Shown: in pieces, positions 43,474 through 52,948 of the stretch
Layout of the letters: every line of letters starts with the position of its first letter
How positions within the stretch are numbered: position 1 is the stretch's first letter
Assembly (NCBI RefSeq): GCF_022699665.1
Contig: NZ_JALDNB010000001.1
Span: 62,001 to 126,000 of the forward strand
Direction of reading: 5' to 3'
Source of the DNA: Chryseobacterium aahli
GTDB taxonomy: Bacteria > Bacteroidota > Bacteroidia > Flavobacteriales > Weeksellaceae
DNA: 64,000 nt
Made by a program: the position numbers and the translations under genes
The notes under the pieces: generated by a model
What the model saw: the letters and a program-made list of their open reading frames with translations, nothing else
The model's database searches: none
What the model was told of the DNA's origin: nothing

Positions 43474-45447
43474 ATGATTTCCAAGCAGACGATAGATAAA
43501 ATATTCTCAACAATCCGGGTAGAGGAGATTGTTGGCGAATATGTGCAGTTGAAGAGAGCGGGATCCAACTTTAAAGGTCTGAGCCCGTTTCATGATGAAA
43601 AATCGCCGAGTTTTGTAGTTTCTCCAAGCAAGCAGATTTGGAAAGATTTCTCGACAGGAAAAGGTGGAACTGCGATTTCTTTTTTAATGGAAATTGAAAA
43701 TTTTACGTATCCTGAAGCACTTCGCCACGCCGCAAAAAAATATGGAATTGAGATTGAAGAAGACCAGCGTGAATTTTCCGAAGAAGCAAAAAATGCGCAG
43801 TCTGAAAGAGATATTCTGTACAAAATTCATGAAATTGCCAATGAATATTTTCAAAATATTTTATGGGAAAATGAAGAAGGCAGATCGATTGGTTTGTCAT
43901 ATTTCAGAGAACGTGAACTGAAAGATGATATCATCAAAAAATTCCAGCTGGGATATTCTCCTGAAAAGAAAAATGCATTTACAGAATTTGCTTTAAATAA
44001 AGGATATTCTAAAGAAATATTAGAAAAATCAGGACTTTCCATTTTTCCTGAGAATTCTCCGGCTGGGATTGACCGTTTCCGTGAAAGAGTGATGTTCCCG
44101 ATTCACAGTTTTTCGGGAAGAGTTTTAGGTTTTGGAGCGAGAATTCTTCGAAGCAATATTAAAACTGCCAAATATCTCAATTCTCCCGAAACAGAAATTT
44201 ATCACAAATCAAATGTTTTATATGGTTTGAACCAAGGTAAACAGGCGATTTCGAGAAAAAACATCTGTCTTTTGGTGGAAGGTTATATGGATGTGATTTC
44301 GCTTCATCTTTCAGGAATTGAAAATGTTGTGGCGAGCTCAGGAACTTCTCTGACGACCGAACAAATCAAGTTAATTAAAAGACTTACCGAAAATGTAACC
44401 ATTCTTTTTGATGGTGATAATGCGGGAATAAAAGCGAGTTTCCGAAGCATTGATATGTTGCTGACCGAAGGAATGAACATTCGTGTTTTGCTTTTTCCTG
44501 AAGGAGATGACCCCGATTCTTTTGCCAGAAAACATCCACAGGAATATGTAGAAAAATTCATCGAAAATAAAGCGATGGATTTCATCGATTTTAAAGCCGA
44601 AATTCTTTTAAAAGAAGCTGGAAATGATCCGATAAAAAAAGCAGAGGCCATCAGAAATATCGTAAAATCTGTTGGTTTCGTCCAAAATGGCTTAAAAAGA
44701 GAGGTTTACCTAAAAGAAGTTTCTACAAAATTCGGACTTTCTGAGCAGAGTTTGTTTAATGAATTAGATATTCAGAAGCAGATTACTCAAAATCAAGCGC
44801 CTAAAAATCAACCAAAAGAAAATAATGTTCAGCCAAAACTGGAAATTGTTCCTGCTAGTGTTGAACAGGTGGATCCGATTATATTTGATTTACTTAATCA
44901 GGAAAATAATTTAGTTAATCTGATGTTGAATTTTGGCGATGTCGTGCTTCACAGAGAAAATGAAGCGAATGAAAAATATGACATCACGGTCATTGAAGAA
45001 ATCCTTCATCATTTTGAAGAAGAAAATTATGAGTTTCAGGTAGAACTCAATAAAATTATCATTGACAGCATCAAAGAAGGAATTGCCAATGAAGAACTTC
45101 GTAAAGGAAATTTTTTTGTCACTTTTATGGACGAAAATATCACTTCAAAAGTTGTTGATGCCATTATGCCTCTAAATGATTTGGAAAACTGGGCTTCCAG
45201 AAATATTTTTCCGCCTAATTATGGTGATAAAATCAATACTCAGGTGGAAGGTGATATTCTGATTCATAAATTCAGATACATCGATTATTTAATTAAAGAA
45301 ACTACTGAAAGCCTTGAGAATTATAAAGATAACGAGTCTAAATATTTTGAATCAATTAAAAAAATAACTCTGCTGAAACAGGCTTCTATGCAGTTGTCGG
45401 AGATTTTAGGTTATTCTCCAATTAAAGGAATTTATGTGAAAAGATAG
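43474..45447 (+). CDS. dnaG: DNA primase
   Basis: DnaG makes the RNA primers for replication. The 657-residue protein is full length. The N-terminal domain reads GLSPFHDEKSPSF, VSPSKQIWKDFSTGKGGTAI, where the usual Cys ligands of the zinc ribbon (CPFH, CFGCG) are replaced by Ser, Asp and Thr. The TOPRIM catalytic core is intact: LVEGYMDVISL, then VASSGTSLT and FDGDNAGIKA. The C-terminal third is the helicase-binding region. The zinc loss also occurs, as far as I recall, in other flavobacteria. Confidence 0.95.
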   Translation: MISKQTIDKIFSTIRVEEIVGEYVQLKRAGSNFKGLSPFHDEKSPSFVVSPSKQIWKDFSTGKGGTAISFLMEIENFTYPEALRHAAKKYGIEIEEDQREFSEEAKNAQSERDILYKIHEIANEYFQNILWENEEGRSIGLSYFRERELKDDIIKKFQLGYSPEKKNAFTEFALNKGYSKEILEKSGLSIFPENSPAGIDRFRERVMFPIHSFSGRVLGFGARILRSNIKTAKYLNSPETEIYHKSNVLYGLNQGKQAISRKNICLLVEGYMDVISLHLSGIENVVASSGTSLTTEQIKLIKRLTENVTILFDGDNAGIKASFRSIDMLLTEGMNIRVLLFPEGDDPDSFARKHPQEYVEKFIENKAMDFIDFKAEILLKEAGNDPIKKAEAIRNIVKSVGFVQNGLKREVYLKEVSTKFGLSEQSLFNELDIQKQITQNQAPKNQPKENNVQPKLEIVPASVEQVDPIIFDLLNQENNLVNLMLNFGDVVLHRENEANEKYDITVIEEILHHFEEENYEFQVELNKIIIDSIKEGIANEELRKGNFFVTFMDENITSKVVDAIMPLNDLENWASRNIFPPNYGDKINTQVEGDILIHKFRYIDYLIKETTESLENYKDNESKYFESIKKITLLKQASMQLSEILGYSPIKGIYVKR

Positions 45448-45599
45448 CCGAAATTAGATGTTAGGATTCAACTAAATAGTGAAAAATTATTTTTAAGATA
45501 ATAATCTTTTACCTAAACTGCCAAAAAGTCCTATAAAATTTTAGGAATAAAAGTTGTAAATTACATCTTAATTAAATTTAAAAATATACCAATAGAAAT

Positions 45600-46286
45600 A
45601 TGGACATTAAAAAAGAATTCAGAGATTTCTCTGTAAAGCACTTAGGAAACAGCGGTCTTGCGACTGATCAGTATATGGGAATGTATGGACCAACCAACCT
45701 TACTCCTTATATCATGGAAGAAAGAAGATTGAACGTTGCGCAAATGGATGTTTTCTCTCGTTTGATGATGGATAGAATCATCTTTTTAGGAACCGGAATT
45801 GATGATCAGGTTGCCAATATTGTAACTGCTCAGCTTTTGTTCTTAGAAAGTTCTGACTCTGCAAAAGATATTCAGATTTACATTAACTCTCCTGGAGGAA
45901 GCGTTTACGCAGGTTTGGGAATTTATGACACGATGCAGATCATCAAGCCGGATGTAGCAACAATCTGTACAGGTATTGCGGCTTCTATGGGAGCTGTTTT
46001 ATTGGTGGCAGGTGAAAAAGGAAAACGTTCTGCATTGAAGCACTCTAGAGTAATGATTCACCAGCCTTCAGGTGGTGCACAAGGTGTTGCTTCTGATATG
46101 GAAATCAACTTGAGAGAAATGTTGAAATTGAAAAAAGAATTGTATGACATCATTTCTGAGCATTCCGGACAAACTTACGAGTGGGTAGAAAAAGCATCTG
46201 ACAGAGATTACTGGATGACTTCTACTGAAGCAAAAGAGTTTGGAATGGTCGATGAGGTTTTACAGAGAGCTAAAAAAGAAAAATAA
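45600..46286 (+). CDS. clpP: ATP-dependent Clp protease proteolytic subunit
   Basis: ClpP forms the 14-subunit proteolytic chamber used with ClpX or ClpA/C. The 228-residue protein has the pore strand INSPGGSVYAGLGIYDTM, the catalytic Ser in GIAASMGAVLL (near 122) and the His in MIHQPSGGAQG. The start MDIKKEFRDFSVKHLGNS is a typical Bacteroidota propeptide. clpX is not in the window. A terminator follows. Confidence 0.97.
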   Translation: MDIKKEFRDFSVKHLGNSGLATDQYMGMYGPTNLTPYIMEERRLNVAQMDVFSRLMMDRIIFLGTGIDDQVANIVTAQLLFLESSDSAKDIQIYINSPGGSVYAGLGIYDTMQIIKPDVATICTGIAASMGAVLLVAGEKGKRSALKHSRVMIHQPSGGAQGVASDMEINLREMLKLKKELYDIISEHSGQTYEWVEKASDRDYWMTSTEAKEFGMVDEVLQRAKKEK

Positions 46287-46308
46287 TTTTCTTCAGAGAA
46301 TAATCAAG

Positions 46309-46337
46309 CGCATCAATTTATTTTGGTGCGTTTTTTT
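46309..46337 (+). terminator. clpP terminator
   Basis: CGCATCA and TGGTGCG arms (one G-U) around ATTTATTT are followed by seven T. Confidence 0.8.
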
Positions 46338-46369
46338 GTGAAAAAAATGAAAAAAATAATCAAAATAAT

Positions 46370-46815
46370 CACATGTCATTTCGACAGAGGAGGAATCCAG
46401 ATCATTAATAATTTATAATTTTTTCAGGAGCTATCTCCCGCTATCCACTCATACTCCTCGCAAGCCAGCCTGTCCTGAGCCTGTCGAAGGGCTTGCTGTG
46501 GGGTAACCGTTTCTATCGGGGCTAGGAATTCATGCTCTTGAAAACCATCCGTCAAAAAAATACTACCCTTTATCTGAAGGTGAATTGTTATATCAGAGGT
46601 TTTTGTCATTGCGAGGAGCGAAGCAACGAAGCAATCTCATTAAGAATTCAAATATTAATGTACCAATTAACCACAAAGTATGGGTGATCTTGTAGTATCG
46701 TTGAAAGAATGACAAAAACCATAGCCCGAATTGCAGCGACATCCTTTTTTTGCGATGGCTTGAAAAAAGCGCAGGCGAAAAAGATATAGCGTAAAGCCGG
46801 ATACAGCTTCAAAAA
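46370..46815. repeat. cluster of dispersed intergenic repeat elements
   Basis: About 450 bp without genes are made of several repeat types: GTCATTTCGACAGAGGAGGAAT (46377), CCTGTCCTGAGCCTGTCGAA (46467), and CATTGCGAGGAGCGAAGCAA with GAAGCAATCTC (46607-46638), the last a palindromic element known from many bacteria. AGGAGCTATCTCCCGC...TCGGGGCTAGG (46427-46527) and TAGCCCGAATTGCAGCGACAT...GATATAGCG (46720-46795) are inverted partial copies of one family. Short open frames here are by-products. Only repeats were seen. Confidence 0.7.
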
Positions 46816-46901
46816 ACTGAGTAAAAAATTAAAACACAATTATCATTCTATTCAAGATGAGTTTATAATCAATATCTACTTTCGCACCTATAAAAGTATT
46901 T

Positions 46902-48164
46902 ATGAAAAAAATCCTGTTACCCATTATTGCTTTCATTTCTTTGACAGCATGTAATAATGATGATAATGTAACGAATCAAGACATCAATTACTCAAAACTT
47001 CCTCAGGAATTTTCTTTCTCAACATTAATGACTTTGAATGGAGTGAATATTATTAATGGTGGTTATGGTTCAGGAGCAACGGCGCATCCTACTCAGAAAG
47101 GTGAATTTTATGTAATTACCGACCGTGGTCCCAATGTAGCCTACTCTAATGGAATCAAAATTCTTGTACCGAATTTTACGCCAACGATCATGCATTTCAA
47201 AATCAATGCTGAAGGAAATATTGAAGTCATCAAATATATTAAACTTAAAAATCCTTCAGGACAGCTGACTACCGGTCTTCCGAATCCTGTAGGAATGGGA
47301 AGTACGGGTGAAATTGCTTATGCTGCAGACGGAAGTGTATTAGGAACAGATAATTATGGTCTTGATAGCGAAAGTATTGTAGCTGCCGCAGATGGAACTT
47401 TCTGGGTTTCTGATGAATATGGTCCTCACATTGTACATTACAGTGCAGAAGGTGTAGAATTAGAAAGAATAAGCCCAATCGGTGTCAACACAGGAACACG
47501 AAAACTTCCTGCCGTTTTTGCAAAGCGAAGACCCAACAGAGGAATGGAAGGAATGTGTATGACACCAGACGGAAAAATGCTGGTTGGTACAATACAGTCT
47601 ACCATGTATGTTCCTACAAAAGCTTTGGCAACAAATACTACATTAACGAGAATTGTAACTTTTAATGTGGCAACAGGGCAGACTAAACAATATTTATATA
47701 AACAAGACGGAGGAGCTTCAGATTCTGTTTGTGAGATTACTCCAATCAGCAACACAGAATTTTTAGTGATTGAAAGAGATGGAAGCTTCGGTTCGGTTGG
47801 TGGACTTAAAAAAGTGTACAGGATCAATCTTTCAGGTGCTTCTGACGTTTCAGGAACGGATCTGACTGCTGTTGACGGAATGAAAATCAACGGAAAAACT
47901 CTTGAACAATCTACATGGGCCGAGTTGAATACTGCAGGATTAGTACCTGTTACAAAAACGTTGGCGGTAGATCTGGTTGCTAAAATTGGGTATGAACATG
48001 ATAAATTCGAAGGAATTGTTTATTTAGGAAATAATAAACTGGCCGTTTTTAATGATGATGATTTTGGAGTTACCGACGATGGAAGCGGAAATCCAAAAAC
48101 GAAAATTCTTCCTAAAACAGGGAAGCAGGATAAAGGAACGATGTATATAGTCGATATTCAATAA
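46902..48164 (+). CDS. phytase-like (esterase-like activity) lipoprotein
   Basis: The N-terminus MKKILLPIIAFISLTACNN has a lipobox (LTAC), so the protein is a lipoprotein anchored by Cys17. The rest is a beta-propeller-like domain matching the phytase-like / esterase-like family: FYVITDRGPNV, FWVSDEYGPHIVHYS, NRGMEGMCMTPDGKMLVG, EFLVIERDGSFG and LAVFNDDDFGV. The name reflects weak esterase activity in homologues, and the true substrate is unknown. It stands alone with a long terminator. Confidence 0.88.
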   Translation: MKKILLPIIAFISLTACNNDDNVTNQDINYSKLPQEFSFSTLMTLNGVNIINGGYGSGATAHPTQKGEFYVITDRGPNVAYSNGIKILVPNFTPTIMHFKINAEGNIEVIKYIKLKNPSGQLTTGLPNPVGMGSTGEIAYAADGSVLGTDNYGLDSESIVAAADGTFWVSDEYGPHIVHYSAEGVELERISPIGVNTGTRKLPAVFAKRRPNRGMEGMCMTPDGKMLVGTIQSTMYVPTKALATNTTLTRIVTFNVATGQTKQYLYKQDGGASDSVCEITPISNTEFLVIERDGSFGSVGGLKKVYRINLSGASDVSGTDLTAVDGMKINGKTLEQSTWAELNTAGLVPVTKTLAVDLVAKIGYEHDKFEGIVYLGNNKLAVFNDDDFGVTDDGSGNPKTKILPKTGKQDKGTMYIVDIQ

Positions 48165-48176
48165 TTAGATTTTGTA

Positions 48177-48210
48177 AAAAGCGGCGGCATCTAAAGATGC
48201 CGCCGCTTTT
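48177..48210 (+). terminator. strong terminator after the phytase-like gene
   Basis: A perfect 16-bp GC-rich stem (AAAAGCGGCGGCATCT and complement) with a two-base centre is followed by GTTTT. It could serve tpiA on the other strand as well, which ends 77 bp away. Confidence 0.9.
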
Positions 48211-48286
48211 GTTTTATATAAAATATAATAGAGTTGATTATTTAATAAAGTATTATTTAGTTTAAGTCAACCTATTTAAATTTTTT

Positions 48287-49045
48287 TTAATTAAAACCTT
48301 CAATAATCTTAGAAAAATCTTCTAATTTCAAAGCAGCCCCGCCGATTAATCCACCGTCGATATCTGGTTGAGAGAAAATTTCTTTTGCATTGTCAGGTTT
48401 TACAGAACCACCGTAAAGAATAGAAACTTCGTCAGCAACTTCCTGTCCGTATTTTTCAGCAATAATTCCTCTTATGTGAGCGTGGATTTCCTGAGCCTGT
48501 GCCGGACTTGCCGTTTCACCAGTTCCGATTGCCCAAACTGGTTCGTACGCGATTACTACCTTCTTGATTTCTTCAGCAGAAAGCGTGAAAAGAGCAGTTT
48601 CAGTCTGAGTTTTCACAACATCTAAATGTTGTCCCGCTTTTCTTTGTTCAAGCGTTTCACCATTACAGTAAACAGGAATTAAACCTTTATCCAAAGCCAA
48701 TTTTACTTTTTTATTGCAGCTTTCGTCGTTCTCACCGTGATATTGTCTTCTTTCAGAGTGACCGATCAAAGAACCTGTTGCATCAATTGATTCCAACATA
48801 TCTGCAGAAAGTTCGCCTGTGTAAGCACCGCTTTCAAACTCGCTCATGTCTTGAGAAAAAACTCCGATCTCGTCCTTTTCAAAGATGTCTTTTGCCATCA
48901 TTAAATATAAAGACGGAGGAGCGATCCAAACTTCACAGTTGGTTTTATTTTCATTTTTATAACCTAATAATTGAATCATCAACTGCTGTGCTTCAATTAC
49001 ATTTTTGTTCATTTTCCAGTTTCCTGCAACTATTTTTCTTCTCAT
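48287..49045 (-). CDS. tpiA: triosephosphate isomerase
   Basis: TIM interconverts dihydroxyacetone phosphate and glyceraldehyde 3-phosphate. The 252-residue protein has the catalytic Lys in VAGNWKMNK, the His in IGHSERRQ, the Glu in AYEPVWAIGTG, and the phosphate-binding YGGSVKPDN. It is normal length. In other Bacteroidota it follows the DUF1599-DoxX pair; here that pair is 5 kb away and the intervening genes may have been inserted. Confidence 0.98.
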   Translation of the reverse strand: MRRKIVAGNWKMNKNVIEAQQLMIQLLGYKNENKTNCEVWIAPPSLYLMMAKDIFEKDEIGVFSQDMSEFESGAYTGELSADMLESIDATGSLIGHSERRQYHGENDESCNKKVKLALDKGLIPVYCNGETLEQRKAGQHLDVVKTQTETALFTLSAEEIKKVVIAYEPVWAIGTGETASPAQAQEIHAHIRGIIAEKYGQEVADEVSILYGGSVKPDNAKEIFSQPDIDGGLIGGAALKLEDFSKIIEGFN

Positions 49046-49110
49046 ATTTATAATATTGACGTTATTAAGTTATATTTTCTTGCAAAAATCTGAAATATTA
49101 TCTTATAAAA

Positions 49111-49150
49111 AAAATATAGCAAAAAGATATGCTCCATTTTGCTATATTTT
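49111..49150 (-). terminator. terminator of the delta-60 repeat gene (homologous to 50739)
   Basis: AAAATATAGCAAAA and TTTTGCTATATTTT form a 14-bp stem around AGATATGCTCCA. It strongly resembles the hairpin at 50739-50778, and the loops share AGATATG. Together they bracket the T9SS gene. Confidence 0.82.
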
Positions 49151-49197
49151 TATCATTTATCTTGTTGAATAATATCTTGTTTTCAAAAAAATATTTT

Positions 49198-50661
49198 TTA
49201 TTTTTTTAATAGTTTAGTACTTATTACTTTACCATTTATAAATTTAGTTTTCAAAAAGTAAATTCCTTTTGGTAATTCAGAGATATTGGTATTGTTTTTT
49301 TCTATTGTTTTTACCACTTTGCCATCTAAAGTATACATCTGTATTTCGCTAATTTTTTCCTGGGTTTTATAAACAAGTACATCACTTACCGGATTTTCAA
49401 ATGTTATAGATGGGGTAGAGTTGGTTTCGTTGGTTGATAGCGTAGGATTAGCCATTAAATATTTAACAACCCTATGGTCCCCCGATACAATAATATTGTT
49501 ATCGTTAATTACCATATCATACATGAAATCCCCATAAACAGGACCCTCTGAATAACTTCCGAAAGCTGGATCAGCTGTACCGTTTTGTAAATGTTTAGAA
49601 ATAAGTATAGGACTAAAGGCACTATTATTTTCCTCTAAAGCCCAAAGCACATAATAAAAACCATTTTTCTCTTTAATATTTATTATTCTACCTGTATATG
49701 GTGTATTTGTGAAGGGGTATGAGGGAGGAAGAGGAAATGTAGGAAGAATATAATTAAATGTACCATCAAACGTTCCATCTGGATTCACTCTGTAAACAGT
49801 ATCATCTTTTGCAAATATAATCTTATTATTCCCATCTACTAATATACTTTCGTACGAGTTGTTAGCGTAATAATTAGAGGGAAGTTGAATTTTACCATTA
49901 TTTCCAAAACTGGTAAAAGGTTGCCCGTTGGGTGTATATTTTTCGATACTATTAAAACAAATATTGATAATGTTTGATTGCTTATCTACTAATACAGTAT
50001 TGTAATTTTCATCTAATATAGTAGTTTGTGAAATTATTAAGCCATTACTCCCAAAGGAAGTATCTGTACTTCCATCGGCGTTCAGTCTGTAAATAATTTT
50101 ATTGTAAACGTTGGGTGCAATATTTTGACTACCATACACGAGTATTTTGTTGTTTTGAATAACAAAACCTGAGTGACGACAAGAATCAAAAGCGAAGATC
50201 GTTGTAATCGTACCGTTTGTCCCAAATGTAGGGTCTGGTTGCCCATTGGGTAGTAATCTTTTGATAATATATTCGTGTGAGTTGTCATTTTTGCTTATTG
50301 TCAATAGTTTTCCGTTGAGTTCTTGTACGTAATCAAAAATAGTGAAAGAAGTTACAGAAGCCAGCTCGCCGTTATTGCCAAAAGAGGTGTCTAAAGTTCC
50401 ATTACTCGATAATTTTCGAGTAGAAGTTACATCTATTCCACCCGGAAATGTATAACCAGGAAAAGAACTGTAATATAAGCTTCCATCAGGATGTTGCAGA
50501 ATTTGCCCGCCCATATTCTGGTAAATACCACCAGTAGGAACATTAATCGGAGTAACGGTATATTCTCCATTGACACCAAAGGAAGGATCTTTAGAAATAA
50601 TTTGTGCAAAAAAAGTCTGTATAGGCAATGATAGAATAAGAACGAAATTTAATTTTTTCAT
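49198..50661 (-). CDS. delta-60 repeat protein with T9SS sorting tail
   Basis: ATG 50661 (MKKLNFVLILSLPIQTFFAQ) gives a signal peptide; the longer frame is not needed. The mature protein has repeated units of about 50 residues of the delta-60 type, seen as TLDTSFGNNGELA, PDPTFGTNGTI, STDTSFGSNGLII and PFTSFGNNGKIQ. These form a beta-propeller-like repeat. The C-terminus is a type A T9SS tail (ISEIQMYTLDGKVVKTIE, ending KLLKK). The protein is secreted and probably surface-bound. Two nearly identical hairpins flank the gene. Confidence 0.9.
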   Translation of the reverse strand: MKKLNFVLILSLPIQTFFAQIISKDPSFGVNGEYTVTPINVPTGGIYQNMGGQILQHPDGSLYYSSFPGYTFPGGIDVTSTRKLSSNGTLDTSFGNNGELASVTSFTIFDYVQELNGKLLTISKNDNSHEYIIKRLLPNGQPDPTFGTNGTITTIFAFDSCRHSGFVIQNNKILVYGSQNIAPNVYNKIIYRLNADGSTDTSFGSNGLIISQTTILDENYNTVLVDKQSNIINICFNSIEKYTPNGQPFTSFGNNGKIQLPSNYYANNSYESILVDGNNKIIFAKDDTVYRVNPDGTFDGTFNYILPTFPLPPSYPFTNTPYTGRIINIKEKNGFYYVLWALEENNSAFSPILISKHLQNGTADPAFGSYSEGPVYGDFMYDMVINDNNIIVSGDHRVVKYLMANPTLSTNETNSTPSITFENPVSDVLVYKTQEKISEIQMYTLDGKVVKTIEKNNTNISELPKGIYFLKTKFINGKVISTKLLKK

Positions 50662-50738
50662 TTGTGTTTCATTTGTGTTTTTTATGAATTTATTATTTTT
50701 TTCCGAATGCAAATTAAAGGAATAAAAAGGAATTATAA

Positions 50739-50778
50739 AAAAATAAGCAAAAAGATATGTTTCGTTTTGCTTATTTTT
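50739..50778 (-). terminator. S9 peptidase terminator (homologous to 49111)
   Basis: AAAAATAAGCAAAA and TTTTGCTTATTTTT form a 14-bp stem around AGATATGTTTCG. It lies 22 nt after the S9 peptidase stop. Confidence 0.82.
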
Positions 50779-50800
50779 TTAGTATAAAAGTAGCGTAACG

Positions 50801-52930
50801 TTACTTTGTAATTCCTTCTAATTTAAACATAAAAGCATACACCAAAGCAGTATCTTTCAGGTAATCAAATCTTCCTGAGGCACCGCCGTGACCATAAGCC
50901 ATATCTGTTTTTAATAATAATACGTTTTTATCGGTTTTTAGATCTCTCAATTTTGCTACCCATTTTGCAGGTTCAAAATATTGTACCTGAGAATCGTGCA
51001 AACCTGTGGTGACCAAAATATTCGGATAGTTTTTCTTTTCAATATTTTCGTATGGAGAATACGATTTCATATAGAAATAAGCTTCTTTATTGCTCGGATT
51101 TCCCCATTCATCATATTCATTTGTCGTTAACGGAATACTCTCATCCATCATTGTATTCACTACATCTACAAACGGAACCTGAGAAATTATACCGTTCCAA
51201 AGCTCAGGTTTCATATTCGCGATAGCTCCCATCAACAAACCTCCTGCACTTCCTCCTTGTGCATATAAATGTTTTGGTGAAGTATATTTTTCTTTCACAA
51301 GATATTCTCCAGCATCGATAAAATCTGTAAAAGTGTTTTTCTTTTTCATCATTTTACCGTCTTCATACCATTGTCTCCCCATTTCCTGACCGCCACGGAT
51401 GTGCGCAATTGCAAACGCAAAACCTCTGTCCAAAAGACTTAGCCTTGTACTGCTGAATGTTGCATCAAGAGAATTTCCGTAAGATCCGTAAGCGTAGAGT
51501 AGAAGAGGGCTGTTCCCATCTTTTTTATAACCTTTTTTATAAACTATAGAAATCGGAATTTTTGTACCGTCTTTGGCTGTTGCAAAAAGCCTTTCCGTGG
51601 TGTAATTTGCTTTATTATATCCACCTAAAACTTCTTGTTCTTTAAGCAAACTTCTTTTTCCAGTTTTCAAATCCTGCTCAAACTGGGAACTTGGAGTAAC
51701 CAACGAAGTATAACCGAAGCGGAAATTATCCGTATTGTATTCAGGGTTTCCGGATGGATAAACGGTGTAAGCAGGTTCCTCGAATTTCAGAAATTCTTTC
51801 TTTGCTGTTTTTCTGTCATAGATGACCAATTGCGAAAGCCCGTTTTGTCTTTCACTGAAAACCAAGTAGTTTTTAAACTCGCTGATTCCTTCCATCAAGA
51901 CATCTTTTCTGTGCGGAACGAAATCTTTCCAGTTTTCAACACCTGTTTTGTCTAAAGGAGTTTCTACAACCTTAAAGTTTAAGGCGTCTTTATTTGTTGT
52001 GATTAAAAAACGGTCTTCCAGAGGCGTTACATCATATAAAACATCTTTCATTCTCGGTTGGAAAACTTTGAATGCTTCATTGGGTTTATTGGCATCAATA
52101 TATCTAGTTTCCGAAGAAGTAGTTGCTCCGGAATAAATCATAATGAACTTTTCATTCTTGGATTTTCCGACACCGATGTAATTGGTTTTGTCTTTTTCCT
52201 CGTATACCACAACATCTTTAGAAGCATCTGCTCCCAAAGAATGTCTGAAAATTTTCTCTGTTAAAAGTGTTTCAGGATTTTTTGAAGTGTAGAAAATAGT
52301 CTTGTTGTCATTTGCCCAAGTTGCAGAACCTGTGGTGTTTTTAATGCCAAGGTCAGTCGTCTTTCCTGTGGAAAGATCTTTTAGAAATAATTTATACTGT
52401 CTTCTGGAAACATCATCTACACCGTAGATTAATTTGGTGTTATCTGGGCTGATGCTAAAACCTGATGCAGAATAGTATGCATGACCTTCCGCCATTTGAT
52501 CGACATCGAGAAGAATTTCTTCGGGCGCATTGAGGTTTCCCTTCTTTCTGCAATATTTAAAATATTGTTTTCCGGTATCGGTGCGGCTGTAATAATAATA
52601 TCCGCTTTTAAAAACAGGAACAGACTCATCTTTTTCCTTGATTCTGGCTTTCATTTCCTTGAAAAGCTGATCTCTGAAAGGCTCTGTGTCTTTCATCATC
52701 CCTTCCCAATAAGAATTTTCCGCTTTCAGATAGTCAACGACTTTTGTTGAATCTTTTGCTTTTTTAAAATAATCAATCATCCAATAATAGGGATCGTTTA
52801 CTTTATCTGAATGTATTTCTCTGATGTGTTCCTGCTTCTCTGCAACAGGAGCTTTCAAATCAGGGAATTTCTGAGAGTGATAGGTTGCTGAAATACTCAT
52901 AGCTAATAATCCTAAATAAATTTTCTTCAT
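50801..52930 (-). CDS. S9 family peptidase (prolyl oligopeptidase / oligopeptidase B type)
   Basis: A signal peptide (MKKIYLGLLAMSISATYHSQ) is followed by a seven-bladed propeller (about 70-430) and an alpha/beta hydrolase domain. The nucleophile Ser is in AQGGSAGGLLMGAIA, the Asp in VTTGLHDSQVQYFEPAKW, and the His in MAYGHGGASGRFDY. The block LLLYAYGSYG is typical of the oligopeptidase B/PtrB branch. It is exported to the periplasm. It is the last gene after the TerB-like gene (18 bp gap). Confidence 0.94.
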   Translation of the reverse strand: MKKIYLGLLAMSISATYHSQKFPDLKAPVAEKQEHIREIHSDKVNDPYYWMIDYFKKAKDSTKVVDYLKAENSYWEGMMKDTEPFRDQLFKEMKARIKEKDESVPVFKSGYYYYSRTDTGKQYFKYCRKKGNLNAPEEILLDVDQMAEGHAYYSASGFSISPDNTKLIYGVDDVSRRQYKLFLKDLSTGKTTDLGIKNTTGSATWANDNKTIFYTSKNPETLLTEKIFRHSLGADASKDVVVYEEKDKTNYIGVGKSKNEKFIMIYSGATTSSETRYIDANKPNEAFKVFQPRMKDVLYDVTPLEDRFLITTNKDALNFKVVETPLDKTGVENWKDFVPHRKDVLMEGISEFKNYLVFSERQNGLSQLVIYDRKTAKKEFLKFEEPAYTVYPSGNPEYNTDNFRFGYTSLVTPSSQFEQDLKTGKRSLLKEQEVLGGYNKANYTTERLFATAKDGTKIPISIVYKKGYKKDGNSPLLLYAYGSYGNSLDATFSSTRLSLLDRGFAFAIAHIRGGQEMGRQWYEDGKMMKKKNTFTDFIDAGEYLVKEKYTSPKHLYAQGGSAGGLLMGAIANMKPELWNGIISQVPFVDVVNTMMDESIPLTTNEYDEWGNPSNKEAYFYMKSYSPYENIEKKNYPNILVTTGLHDSQVQYFEPAKWVAKLRDLKTDKNVLLLKTDMAYGHGGASGRFDYLKDTALVYAFMFKLEGITK

Positions 52931-52948
52931 GACTGTATTTTTAAAAGT

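Noticed and set aside
46424..46839. Two short minus-strand frames after clpP
   Set aside because: They run through dispersed palindromic repeats and show no protein-like composition.
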